Positions 1 through 11,739 of a stretch of 64,000 nucleotides of DNA are shown here, piece by piece. The notes below the pieces were generated by a model. The model was not told the origin of the DNA and searched no databases. It worked only from the letters and a program-made list of their open reading frames with translations. This DNA is from Membranipora membranacea (taxonomy: Eukaryota; Bryozoa; Gymnolaemata; Cheilostomatida; Membraniporidae). Location of the stretch: positions 3,784,001 through 3,848,000 of the forward strand of contig OU612072.1 in the NCBI GenBank assembly GCA_914767715.1. The letters are read 5' to 3'. Every line of letters starts with the position of its first letter. Positions within the stretch are counted from its first letter, which is position 1. The translations under genes and the position numbers were made by a program.

Positions 1-603
1 TAACCCAGATGCTATCAAAATCTTTTGGTAATGTTATTTGTCTTGGTATTGAACTAATCATTCTGTTCTGTCTGATGATCTGAGGCTATGAACTAGGCCA
101 CATGACTGCTTCTCAAGACCCAAAGTTACCCAATACCGCCTCGTAACATCTCAAAAGCCCTCGCAGTCCCTCAAGACTGCATGCAGGCTTTGCACGATAT
201 TATATTTGCACAGCTGCTGTGATTGGTGTTTTTTAGCCTGTCTTGACAAGCCACCCCCCCCCCCCCCCCCCACACACTTGACTTTGAGGACTTGACACAG
301 TGCCTTTTAATAAGAAATAATCCATTGTGAGGATGGGCACACATTTTTGTGTGGGGATGTCCATCCGATAGTGATGGCAACTGGGGTGTAGGGGAGGCAA
401 CTGGAAGTTTCACAGACATGAATTTAATATATATAGCTGAGATTCTAGTATTGATCATTTCTTAGTTAGCAACTCTGCTCCAGCAGCTGTTTCATGTGAT
501 TGAGGTTCAAAGGCCAACAATGTATTTTAGTTCAGATGATACACCTGGTTATCTATTGTTTCCCACCCAGTGCCTCAGCGGTTGAGGATGGGATATCTAC
601 GCA
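1..603. other. Non-coding stretch, no gene seen
   Basis: No reading frame has homology or splice structure that I recognise. It contains an 18-base poly-C run at 254-271 followed by a short CA run. At 369-381 it carries TAGTGATGGCAAC, the same 13 bases that begin the hAT-like element at 2619, so this may be a solitary end of that family. No matching opposite end was seen nearby. Confidence 0.5.
254..271. repeat. Poly-C homopolymer
   Basis: Eighteen consecutive C residues are followed by a short CA run. This is a simple repeat whose exact length is likely to vary and to be prone to sequencing error. Confidence 0.9.
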
Positions 604-887
604 CAGTGTTAGAAGTAGAAATATGAGGTAGGGGATGCCAACCAGGCCGGGGGTCCAGGGGGCCACCTATACCCCCGGCTGGGTCGTGGACGGAGTCCTG
701 GCCGCCGGAGCCCTGTGGTGATTACAATTGAAAATGCATCAAATTTAGCCATATTTTTGAAAACACATATTGATGTATTTACCAGCTGTTGTTTACTTGT
801 GTTATGATATAAAGGGGGATGCATCCCCCTAGACAAAGTAGGAAGGGGGACACCATCCCCTTCCATCTCCCCTAAATTCTAACACTG
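604..887. mobile_element. Non-autonomous hAT-like MITE, 284 bp
   Basis: The element starts with CAGTGTTAGAA (604-614) and ends with its exact inverse TTCTAACACTG (877-887). It is flanked by TCTACGCA (596-603) and TCTCCGCA (888-895), an 8-bp target duplication with one mismatch. A CAGNG-type terminus with an 8-bp duplication is the known signature of the hAT superfamily. The interior is GC-rich and partly self-complementary around 640-715 and 810-865, and has no transposase frame. Assignment to hAT is an inference from ends and duplication length only. Confidence 0.75.
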
Positions 888-2610
888 TCTCCGCATAAAC
901 ATGTCAATGAGACCTTCACACTATCATTTATTAGTTGTCCAGTTTATCAGGTTTATTAGCCTATTTCTCTGGTCTAAATACTTACAGAATAAGTCAGAGC
1001 GGCTAAAAGTCTGAGACCGAGAGAACTATCAGAGCCCTGCGCTTATTATTCAAAAGACGTCACCAAGAAGGGAAACAATTTTTATAATATGAATAGAGAG
1101 AGACTGAATGTGATTAGAATAATTTCGATCAAAACAAGAAGCGTTATGACATGTGCTATTCAGGCCTACCATACAGAATAAAATCTTTCTCTAATTTTCC
1201 TTCTTGGTGATATTATAAATTTTCTTAGGGAAGACAAAGTTACGGTATGGTAATCCCGTTTGACTCATTCTGATTCTTCTCTTCTGTTCAGACATTAGCT
1301 AATGTCATTGTATACATTATATCCACTGACTCTAAGTTAAGTTACAAAATCTTCTCTGGGCGTTGTTCAACACGGTTGTCAGAGGCAATCAGCCCCATCT
1401 AATTTATATTGTGCGACCTGAAATTGGTTGGATGCACGCCGTAGTGGTTTTTAAACAATATATGTAGTATCTAGGTACATATACAGTATATATACATTGT
1501 ATATATACAGTATATATACACTATGTATATTATAATATCATGGCTCGAACGGTGAGGTTTCAAATCAGACATTACACAACAGGCAAAACAATGGGATTAT
1601 ATAGCAATAATTAGAGTTATCCCCTCCATTTTTTTAAGTTTAAAAATTTAATTTCTCTTTAACTGACAAGCTTAGAGGTGTAGAACTAAGACATAATATT
1701 GACCCAACCTATCTTCACATATAAATGCTGCCAAATTGTTGCCCACTTCAGTTATAATGAACTGAACGATAGCTTTTCGTTAATTCAGGACTATAACCCT
1801 GGATAACTTTCTAACTGGCAGACTGAGAGGTGTAGAAACCAGATACTTGAAATCAGCATAAAATGCTGATCTAGAAAAATATTTAAATCCATATTGCCCC
1901 CATTTCGTTAAAGTAAACACCTTTTTTTGAGCACTTATAGCTAGGTGTCTTCTGGACTAGATCTTGGTATATCATCTTGTTCCCACCCGGCCACTATGAT
2001 CCTAGACTAAGATCTAGCGATGATCCTATTACCCACCCATTTTCGATTAACATCTTTCTCAAAAATATGTAAGATTCGTTTCACCACAGTGGGGTCACAA
2101 TGAGAAACGGGATGCTGGCGACATGTTTGAACACTGCAGGATCAGTGGCTTTCAGGCTGAATCTGAAGTACACACTTGACTTCTCAAGGCATGTTCTTGG
2201 AGGGAACTTTTCTGTGCTATACATTCAGGTGAGCCAGCGGAGATGGAGGCAGTCAGCTGGAAGAAATAAAAAAACTCCACTGCAACAATAAATCTTCGAC
2301 AATGAGATGAGGTGATTTTTTAATAAACTATAAGACCTTCATTTCAAATTTAACATATCAAATCAGATTATGTTTTACATTAGATACAAACTGAGAAAGA
2401 TCGCAAATGGTAATAGCGATTATAAATACATCATTCAATGTGATGCTTAGTTTATATAAAAAATACATCGGATTAAAGAAGCTGAACAAGTTCCACCAAA
2501 CTTTTAACCCAATCACTAGCATCACTTCTGTCTAGACATGCTCACTGCTTCCTCCACCCTTGTCTTGTACAGTTTCCATCTCTTCTGAATTATCATATCA
2601 TGTTGCCATC
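888..2610. other. Non-coding stretch, no gene seen
   Basis: No exon-like frame is recognisable. The stretch includes an AT-rich partly palindromic tract near 1455-1535 built from repeated TATATACA/GTATATA motifs. It also has a loose inverted pair around 1060 and 1200 based on CACCAAGAAGG/CCTTCTTGGTG. Confidence 0.5.
1457..1535. repeat. AT-rich palindromic simple repeat
   Basis: Alternating TATATACA and its inverse recur several times (for example ACAGTATATATACA twice). This gives a low-complexity tract able to fold back on itself. No gene signal is attached. Confidence 0.6.
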
Positions 2611-2618
2611 CTCACCTG

Positions 2619-3196
2619 TAGTGATGGCAACGAGACGGGACAATTCCTGGTCTCACAGGGCTTGTCTCCTCGGGGCAGTAACTCGTCCCGTCGAGACAGA
2701 CAACTCTTAATACAAGTCGAGACAACAAGCATTGTAAATGGTAGTAGCAGGTCAAAATATTGCCTGTGCCCTGATTCGAACCAGTGACCTTGTGATCAGC
2801 AGTTTATATGACGTCACAAGAAATTAAGACTATCATCAAATGAAAAAATAGTTATTAGTTATACTTTTGCTGCGATTATTAAACAGCTTACAACACTAGA
2901 AGAAGCTTTCTTTAGGCATCTATAATTCAATAAATACTTGACAGAATTTAATGAAACTTGGTCTCAACATAGTTCTTTATTTCTAGATGATAAGTTACAA
3001 ACTGAATCAAATGTACTATAAGCTGATTGCACTAGTGATAGTGAATGAATATCCACCATTCTTTTATATTGTGATATCTGAAGAATGTTTTATCCGCATC
3101 GATATATGTCTCGGTCTCGTCCCGGTCTCGTCCCGAATTTTCTTGCTGTCTTGGTCACGTCCCGTCTCGCCAAAATCTGACAATTCGCCATCACTA
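2619..3196. mobile_element. Non-autonomous hAT-like element, 578 bp
   Basis: Perfect 10-bp terminal inverted repeats TAGTGATGGC (2619-2628) and GCCATCACTA (3187-3196) are bounded by an exact 8-bp direct duplication CTCACCTG at 2611-2618 and 3197-3204. Both ends carry a subterminal GAGACGGGAC motif in inverse orientation. Around 2768-2790, on the minus strand, there is a tRNA box-B-like GGTTCGAATC. No transposase is present. The 8-bp duplication and termini support a hAT-type insertion; mobilisation in trans is inferred. Confidence 0.85.
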
Positions 3197-3204
3197 CTCA
3201 CCTG

Positions 3205-6200
3205 CTGGTAAAGACTTCGACTTTGATCTGCTTAGCTTGAGTCCAATACTCTCCATTCTCCTCCTTTCCCCCTGCTGTTATCACAGGGTACCAATGCATC
3301 GGCAAATAACATCACCCACGGTGTATCTTACCAATGTTTTCAGTGATCATATTCAGAGGGAACCAAGGCAGATGCTTGATGAACGCCTACATTTTTTTCT
3401 ATGGCTTCTTGTGCTTTCAGTGCTTGGGGGCCTGAGGCTGCTTGCTTGGGGCTGAAACGATCAACCTTGAACGCTCCCGCAGTGGGATTCAAATCCACAA
3501 CTCCTGCATCAGTGGATAGCAAGCGTGTTAAATGCCATCTCACCATCCCTAAAAAAGAATGGGATGACGGTGTGATTAGCAAGCCTGCTATTTCACTACT
3601 CTGAGACTTATAACTGGACCCTTGCTGTGAGTTTACCTGTCTTACTAGCTTGTCTGCATGTCTTTCCATGCTTTCATATGTCTTTCCACAAGTCATTGCG
3701 AAGACGAGTAAACAGGAGAGGGTCCCTGTTTCAAATACAACTGAGACCAATTTAGCCTTTTTATTTTACTTATATAAGCTCTTTAATTGCTTACCTTACT
3801 TCTTACCTAATCTCGTCGCATGCCCTACATTGGAAAACAAAGGTTGATGATGCCAGCGACAACATCAGTGTCTGAAAATATTGATATTCCACTTTCAGGG
3901 ATCTTGATGACTAAGCTGTTTAAACAATCAAAGGTTGGCAGTTTAATTAAATGAAGTTAGAAAGTGATGGTTATCAGAGCATTTCCATAGCAAGTAAATT
4001 TAATGGTTTTTTTTTGTTGGAAGTACTCTGGCAGAGAGCTTTCAGCTACTGGAACCAAGTCCGTTCATTATTTTCCTGGAATTGGTTGGCTTTCGCAGCT
4101 ATTTTTCTCACACTGAAATTGAGACATCAGATACTCTAAAAGTCATTGAGAGCAAAGAAAGCCAGCAGACCTGATAAAACTACTATGCAAGCGCTGGAAG
4201 ATAACAAACTAACCCTGGCAAAAATGTTAACTTATTTCGGCAATCAGATGATGAGAGAACACAATTGTCCCAGACTGTCGCTAATTACTTGGGTTATGGC
4301 CGGAACCGGTTCCAAAAGATCAGCATTGTGCAGTATTGTTGACTGTCCCCTGCAGGAATAGAGCCCTGGAACACTTTACAATACTGTTTACTGTCCCGGG
4401 GACACTTAACAATAATAACGACATGAAATTTGAGATTGGACTTCCACTAATCATTGGCCATCATAGGGATAGTTGTATCAGTCGTTTGGTTTCAGCAAAT
4501 AGCTTTGCTTGGGTGGAGCAAAAAATTTAATCCTACTCAATAAAAGTGCAGCAATATCAATGTTACAAATGTCATTATGGGTTTTGGGCTTCGTGCTTTT
4601 AACTCAACATCTCTAATAGTATTTAATCACTTCAGTCCCCAGACCAACCTTTCACAACAGGCAATCTGCTAAGAATAATATCACAAGCCATCTAACCAGC
4701 AGTACACAGAAACAACCAACCATCTATAGTTACATCCAGTTAAATATGTTGCGCTGAGTCAACCATGAAATATAAAAGCCCCAAATGAAGGTCACTAAAC
4801 ATGACAGCAGAATATAAATGCTCACAGTATGTAAAAAAGTGTACACTACCTGATATCAAACTACCCAACTCATATAAATGACCATAAAACACTGTCACAA
4901 CAAAATCGTATAAGATCTGATTATATGAATTTGTGAGAATCAATTATTGTAAACGCAGTCATAGTCTTAATACTTTACTCCAAAGACCAGTTAACTTTAT
5001 CAAATAGAAGAAGCAATTTTCTTTGTTTCCCTCTCATTTGTTTGATAAGATGTTACAAGAGCCATCGCTAAATTTTCTTTATACTTTCCATAAAATGATC
5101 AGCTATATCAGTCAAAATATTAATTTCCTTTGAAACTATTGATTTCCATAATAGAAAATAAGAATTCATATCAAAAGAAAAATTACTTATCTACCCAGAA
5201 GAGAGATAAGTGCTACATTGAATGGTACAAAACAAATACACAACATCTACGAAAGAGAAGGGTTATAAATAAGAAACAATTGGTATAGATCGACAATGTT
5301 CTCTGCCCTCTGTTCTCTGAAACCCTAAAGAAGAATATAAATATACAAGATGGGAGTACAGCTAACTATTAATTACTCAGAAGGACCAATTTGATACTGT
5401 CAGTTGTTTTAAATAACAGATACCATAATTACATTGATAGCTAAGCGGTACCAGTGAAGCAAGCGGCCAATAATATAACATCATATTATGGTCAACCTGA
5501 TAACAAATAAATGCCTTATCTGGAGTGGATAATATAATGGGATGCTGTTCTGCAACCCTACTAATTAACATGTTTGTTTGATATCATGTTTGTTAGGCAG
5601 CATGTAGCAAACACAGTGATAAGAAAAGAACAGCAGCTAGTTCTGTTTTCATATTCTCACAGTTGCTTATCTTGTTGACTCTGTTTTTTTGTTATACAAA
5701 CAGTTGTATGATTTCGAGTAACACTGCTCAAAACAATTTGTGTTCCTAATTGAATGGATAAAATCTGCGATACATTTGTTTTGTATGATGTGATCACCAC
5801 CTATCTAATGAAATTTGAACGTCAACACAACATGGCAGTCACTTACCCAATATGTTCTTTTAAACGATTTCGTCATATGAAGGGCTACAGAAGCACTATA
5901 TATATGAATCATTGTGAGGGAAACTGCGACAGGAGATTATTTCACCAATACGTAATAAATTCATTTAATTTTATCAGAGTTGTTTATACTGCCATACAGC
6001 ACCAGATTTGGAGGTTTAAATCAGTGTCTGTATGCAGTTTTTAAAGGGACCAATTCCAATCCAGGTAGCTGAGTTGTTGTCGTGTTCCTGACTTTCAGAG
6101 TACAAAATACTTTGAGGTTTTCGGACAACAGAATATAGTTATCATTATTATATATAATGAGAGGTTGTCATAGCATTCTTAGAAGTTTGTATTTCTAATA

Positions 6201-6507
6201 TTTCTAATATTGGTCATTTGAGTGAATAAAGAGTTAGCATGTAAAAGAATAAGTTGCGATGCATGAATAGAGATTTAATTGCAAAAATATTATTTTAATC
6301 ACATCATAGAAAGACTTGTGAATTCCTTTCCTGCACATAATTATGTCTAGAAGAATTAATGTTACCAATGTTACTTTGAATTACTGATTTACGGTCATCG
6401 ATCCTTCTATTCTAGGGTCAGCGGGGACTAGACCCATTGTTACAGCTGGCAAGGCACAGATACGATAGTTTTCTTTATTTACATATATAATGTCTTTAAG
6501 TAGTAGA
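3205..6507. other. Intergenic stretch without a recognised gene
   Basis: Apart from the tRNA-like segment near 3478-3540, I see no supported exon. Frames of 60-136 codons occur here but lack recognisable domains, splice context or composition of real exons. Near 4330-4400 two related segments containing AATACTG/AGTATTG followed by ACTGTCCC occur close together. Confidence 0.45.
3478..3545 (-). repeat. tRNA-derived SINE-like segment
   Basis: Read on the minus strand, this contains a box-A-like TGGCATTTAACACG and, about 30 bases on, a box-B-like GGATTTGAATCCC, as in the 5' head of tRNA-derived SINEs. The tail and boundaries are not clear, and no target duplication was identified. It could also be a decayed tRNA pseudogene. 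Confidence 0.4.
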
Positions 6508-7461
6508 TTAGTGAGATGTGTCCAAAGCGGGTCCAACCCTCGCAATATTTCTGCATCTGATCAAATATCGGCCGATGATCTGCTTGAATTTGTTCCGATA
6601 GGACTCCATGACAGCATACAGCGCTAAGACATTCCAAATGCCGTTCAGTTGTGTGACCAGCATTGTAATTGTCTTTAACAGTGGGATTGTTTGTATGAAC
6701 TGATCCTCTTGGCTCAAAATGAAACATACAGTGACAATCCAAAGAAGTGAGCTCAGTGAATATGCTGATGTGGAGAGGCAGACATAATCAGCTGACTGCC
6801 TGTTCTCTTTCTCATTGTGATCTCTTGAATGCTGCTTTTTTCTCATCTTTGCGAATTCAATGAAAAACAAAAATGCAAACGTAACAATCAAAATGTTGAC
6901 CAGTAATATTGGTGCCAAACAAATGTGTATGTTACTAGGATGACAAAACAGCATTCCGTACTTTGTGTCGTAACATGGGAAATTCCCTGAAACATAATAC
7001 TGAATGATAAATATCAACGGAGTGAAAACAAGACCAGTGATTACTGCATTGATAACTAAAATTGTAAAATTTCTGATGAAAAAGTGATGTTCATACTGGA
7101 ACGGCCTGGCTAACATTAACCAACGATCGAATATAGAGAATAAATACATTGAGTTATATATACTGATAGAGAAAAACAAGAAAAATGATCTAACATACAT
7201 AATGAAGGGATATGAGAACACAACAGTTTGCCTCCAGAGGCAAATCGGACCGAACGAGCCTAAAAAAGATGTCATTATGTCACAGCAGGTCACAAGCCTA
7301 ATTAATTTATAAAATACTGTGCCCTTCTGCTGTCTAATATGTGACAAGAAAATGATATGAAGAATATTAGCAGCTAATACTAAAGTGCTGATTGTTACAT
7401 GAACCCACTCCATGTATGGCTTCAAGCAAACACCAACATTGTCACATAAAGTGACATTCAT
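6508..7461 (-). CDS. Rhodopsin-like (class A) GPCR, intronless orphan receptor
   Basis: The 317-residue frame is open from its ATG to a natural stop, and seven hydrophobic segments can be placed: about 19-42, 50-73, 88-111, 131-157, 179-203, 230-250 and 260-285. The N-terminus is short with one N-glycosylation site (NVT at 2-4). TM3 ends in DRW (112-114) in place of DRY. TM7 carries N-G-I-W-N-V-L-A-L-Y, a variant of NPxxY, followed by a basic amphipathic stretch. A Lys/Arg/His-rich third intracellular loop lies at 205-225. Such divergent single-exon receptors are common as lineage-specific expansions in marine invertebrates. The ligand cannot be inferred; a peptide or chemosensory role is possible. 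I chose the ATG directly before the short extracellular N-terminus. No second copy is in the window. Confidence 0.82.
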   Translation of the reverse strand: MNVTLCDNVGVCLKPYMEWVHVTISTLVLAANILHIIFLSHIRQQKGTVFYKLIRLVTCCDIMTSFLGSFGPICLWRQTVVFSYPFIMYVRSFFLFFSISIYNSMYLFSIFDRWLMLARPFQYEHHFFIRNFTILVINAVITGLVFTPLIFIIQYYVSGNFPCYDTKYGMLFCHPSNIHICLAPILLVNILIVTFAFLFFIEFAKMRKKQHSRDHNEKENRQSADYVCLSTSAYSLSSLLWIVTVCFILSQEDQFIQTIPLLKTITMLVTQLNGIWNVLALYAVMESYRNKFKQIIGRYLIRCRNIARVGPALDTSH

Positions 7462-8178
7462 TGTGGGTTGGTTAAAGGACGCTTACTTATCACAAATCCA
7501 AGAAATACTACCTCTGATTATAGTTTAGACGTCTTTTTGATAACCAGGATTTAACAAAAGTGTTGAATGTTTTGCTCAGCGCTTGAGAAGCAATTGGATA
7601 CATCAAAACTTGTGCTCATCAGTTACTGTCTTGTTGAATTATTGATAATTATAATTAATTTTTATACTATTCCATCATAGAGGCCACAAACAAATTAAAG
7701 ATGTTACGGTGTTTGAGAAGAGTTAGGCCTACAATATTTTTCTTGATTGATATTGATCACAATATCTCTCCGTAAAGCAATTATTAGGTCTGTTTTATTT
7801 TACGACTTTAAAATGTTATTGCACTGGACATGACAGATTCAAACGTAAATGAATCGGTTTGTGATGACGCTATACTACGGTTGAATACCCTAATATGGAA
7901 ATGAAATGTTTTGAAACCAGTCTTTGACAGACTTTAGACATATGTGAACGGTCTCTTCTACTTTTCTCCGTTAATAATAATCATGGTTAATGAAATGAAT
8001 CAGTTGCGACATGGATATGGGCTTAGCAAATTTCTAATTTCTGTACGCCATATCACAGTTGCTGAGCTAGTGAATGTGATTGGCTGACAAAAATTGAATT
8101 TGATATTTTGTTGTGGTGGGTCTTTTTACAGACAAAATTGGCTGAAAAAGTTTTAAAAATTACAATATTTTTCTTTAA
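7462..8178. other. Intergenic, upstream of the GPCR
   Basis: This would hold the promoter and any 5' untranslated exons of the receptor gene. I see no clear TATA box or coding exon. It is AT-rich without obvious repeats. Confidence 0.4.
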
Positions 8179-8553
8179 GGGCAACCAAGGTTTCGCAGCA
8201 ATGCATTAATGGGTAGGAAATAATGTGCTGGGCAGCATCAGCTTTGTGCATTACACGATGAAAAACTCAAAGTAGTTGCTGACTCTAAGCTGGGTAACAC
8301 TTCAGTTTAGGGGAGGTTCCAAGACTTTGCTGTAATAATTATAGAGCACAGGCTAAATATTGACAGGAACAGGAAACTGCTATGTGGTATTCTCTTTTAG
8401 CTGAGTTTGAGTGCCTGATGGAAGATATGTTTCACAAGAATTCTGGCTGAATAATCATCCGAATTATATTTTGTCTTTTTCTCCATGCAGAAGGTGCAAT
8501 CTGCTATTAATCAATGGCCACCAATGTGAAGTTGTTTGAAACCTTGGTTGCCC
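8179..8553. mobile_element. MITE with 16-bp perfect TIRs, TTAA-type target
   Basis: GGGCAACCAAGGTTTC (8179-8194) is exactly inverted at 8538-8553. Both sides are flanked by TTTAA (8174-8178 and 8554-8558). A TTAA duplication next to a GGG/CCC terminus would fit a piggyBac-derived MITE, but the duplication length is ambiguous: the final A at 8558 is also the first base of the next element's TIR. There is no coding capacity. Confidence 0.75.
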
Positions 8554-8557
8554 TTTA

Positions 8558-9892
8558 AGGTCATGCCTCGCCTAGGATACTAACTTGAGAACTACTGGTC
8601 CGATTTCCTTGATTTTTCATTCTAATTGTAGCTATTCCTTGTTTAGCAATTTCCAAACCCTAAATTGTCTTTATTTTAATTTATTATGTATGTGATTGCG
8701 ATTTATAAAATTTAAGCCACCGGTACCATGCAAAAGAATAGGAGCTGTCAATAACTGGGAGCATCTGGCTCAGACGCCTCACAACCATTTATTCGTATCA
8801 AACCAGGATTGGCAGCGCAAAGTAGTCCCAATAAAATTAATTTGTGATGATTAATCCTAGGAACAAGCCTTGGCATGAATTTCCAGTACTTGAGAAGGAA
8901 AGTTCTGTAATAACGGACTGGAATTAACAAGCCAGCTTGTGAACTGTTGTAAAATACACCAAAATGACTGGATTTTAGAGACTTATATTACTACGCCAAA
9001 TCTGGTGCAGATACATATCAGGCAAAAAACCATGAATGGTTGAATTTTCCTCTGTATTCATGAGGCATTTATTTTAATTCGAGTAGAGGTGTTGATTCGA
9101 AACTTTGGAATATACAAACAGGATATGTTTGTAGGTAGTTCCCATGCAATTGTTCACTCAACATATATTTTATTTGAAGTTAGCTTGGCAAAATGAATAT
9201 TGAGTTTACAGCCTGTCTCTGGAAAACTGCATAGTGGGCCTTCTTATTATACCCCTCTCCAACACAAAAATTTTATTTGGTTCAAAATAAATGCCTAGTG
9301 CCCTCACCAAGGCCTTGGAGGATACCATTAGCAGAAAAAATATGTAAGTCTCACTACTGTTTTCCCATATTTATACGTCTCGTTTTGTACAGCAAAGGGG
9401 CATTTTAGTCAAAATTTTGACTAGTTTAGGAGTAAGATAATTCAAAATTTCCAACTGGCACATCAATTTTTGTTCATCAATATTGGTCAGCACTGGGCTA
9501 GTGAGGGCACTAGGGTAATCACATTTGTCCACCCTGGACAGCAATTGTCACAGCTCACTTTCTTTATAGCATTGTCAACACTTATGGTTTAGCAATCAGT
9601 ATGTGAATTTGAATGCCGTTTTTTTTCAAGTCAAATCAAACATTGAACATTATTGTTGTTATGGCTGTATGATATAATGGTAGTCTTTATGTATTAACTG
9701 CATTTTTTGCTCCAAGAACCTGCAATGTCTTTTAATATGGATAATAGTGACTATAGGTTTTGATATGTTGCTGAAATTCAAAGACGCGTTATGCTGTCAC
9801 GTCATGGCGTAACGTCGTCAAATTTTGGGTTTAGACTTCTTTGATCATGTGGATTGAGAAACCCCCAGAAAATTTTTGGCGAGGCATGACCT
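8558..9892. mobile_element. Non-autonomous TIR element with TA target, 1335 bp
   Basis: Perfect 15-bp inverted ends AGGTCATGCCTCGCC (8558-8572) and GGCGAGGCATGACCT (9878-9892) are each flanked by TA (8556-8557, 9893-9894). A TA duplication is the mark of Tc1/mariner-type insertion. No transposase frame is visible, so it is a deletion derivative or MITE. It directly abuts the preceding MITE and contains another inverted-repeat pair at 9294-9514. Confidence 0.75.
9294..9514. mobile_element. Nested 221-bp inverted-repeat element
   Basis: CCTAGTGCCCTCAC (9294-9307) is exactly inverted at 9501-9514, inside the TA-flanked element. No convincing target duplication was found. It may be a second MITE nested in the first or an internal palindrome of that element. 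Confidence 0.5.
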
Positions 9893-9894
9893 TA

Positions 9895-10850
9895 TGTAAT
9901 CAGATCATTGATAGAAGAAATAAAGAGTAATGGTCTTAAAACAGGCCCCCGAGGAACTTTGATGAACAAAAGCATTAGATGCCAACTCGTAGATCTGTAG
10001 CTCATGCAACAATCATATATGAATAAAATAGTCGTTACAACAAATTTATTATGATCAAACCTACAATGAGAAAGAAGAGAGGGTTTTGTTGAGCAAAGGT
10101 GTAATTAACCAGCTATTTTGCCTTATATTTCTTCAGTCCGATGAAAGTATCGGCTGTTGTGATAAAAGTTTCATGGTAGCGATAAAGATAGCTTAGGAAA
10201 TTACTCTCACGCTATTTTACAAACTTCATGAACTTCCTTGTGCACAGATCTGTATTATCCAATTTCTTTATTGCATATCCTATAATATAACATGAGTTTC
10301 GGGGTAGGTTTACCAAGCTCGCCAGCTGACCACCCAAAATTTTAAAACAATGGAGATTAAAAAGAAATAAAAATAATTCAATCACAAATTTTGTTATGCT
10401 TGTATGTAAATAAAACCATGATTAGAATTATTAAAACAAAGTCAGGACAACTCCGTTACTTACCATATTTTAACAGTTACATTGCATAACAATGAATATC
10501 TTGCATTATATGCCTCAGTGTAGTCATGCCAATTATCTATGGTAGTTGAAATAGACTGAGCATGTGCGTAGTACTACCTGTTTTGAGATATTCTGGAGAT
10601 TGGATAGGAAGTGTGAAGGCGTTTTGGTAGGCTAGCATCAACATCGATAAGTGAATCAGTGAATTTACCAGCTATGGAAGTATCACTTTCATGCTCTAGT
10701 AAGATGGGCTAGATATCAACCATAGGTATCTTCTTTTATGAAATTTAAAACTTCCCTCATGAAATGTGTACTAAACGTACAGCATGGGACTTACGTTGTG
10801 AATATTTCTCAGTAACACAACCTCCTCGGAGATTAATAATTATTGTTGGC
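9895..10850. other. Intergenic, no gene seen
   Basis: AT-rich sequence without recognisable exons, RNA genes or well-formed repeats. Confidence 0.4.
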
Positions 10851-11739
10851 TGATTGTTTGGAAAACATCTCCTATTGTGTTTATCACGCTCCAATCCATA
10901 AATCACCACAAGATTGAGCCACATAGTGTGTCAAGTCTGACATTGATTTGCCATATCAGGAAGTGAAGCACAACGGCAAAACAAAATTAACTCAACAAAT
11001 GCATTCATCCTCTGTGAAGGTCTTTGATTAGCATTAACCAGCTAATTGGGAAACTTGATTTTATTGCCATTTTTACTTTGAAAACGAAGGCATAATAAAC
11101 CATACTTATAATTAGCCATCTGCCTTTTTATCATGGACACCAAACATTGATGTGTAATTATGTCAATCACCATCATAATACTAATCATCTGGAGAAAAAC
11201 TGATAATCTCCATATATTTTTGAGTGACATTGGCGGTATTATGCAACCTTACAGTGCCTTGATAAATCTTATGTTGCTTATATTACCCTTGGCAATCAAC
11301 AAGCTTATATTAAATTATTATAGGATGGATACCAGTTTAATTCACTTGCATTTTGACCAGTATGTTGTAAATTTACAGCAGCCATCAATTAGTTGGAACA
11401 GTTGATTATCCATTACCCTAATTGTGGATATACTGAATAGCAGTATTTTATCAAAAAGGTTTATCTGCTTCTCTTTTTTGCCTCTTCAATGTGAATGTTC
11501 GGTTATCATGTACCCAATTAAATTTGAATACATGATTAACTATGAGTCATCATTTATTTGGTGAAAGTAATTACTGACTTTTCCATTTAATTTTTTATAT
11601 CTTTATGTGATTTGCTCAGTCTTTTTCAAAGATACTCTGGGAGCTTTTTTACTCTAATTTAAACACATGCGCATCATATTCTTAAGTAAGCAGTGCAAAC
11701 ACTACTACTTAATGTTTCTTAGACAAAGGAAATGCTTTT

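Noticed and set aside
609-866. 85-codon minus-strand frame with Pro/Arg-rich sequence
   Set aside because: It lies wholly within the 284-bp hAT-like MITE.
2768-2790. tRNA gene suggested by GGTTCGAATC on the minus strand
   Set aside because: No box A at the right distance and no cloverleaf; it is inside the hAT-like element.
3340-3750. 136-codon minus-strand frame
   Set aside because: It overlaps the tRNA-like SINE segment, has no domain or splice context, and the opposite strand is equally open; judged repeat-derived.
5754-6044. 96-codon plus-strand frame
   Set aside because: No signal peptide, domain or splice signals that fit; AT-rich chance frame.
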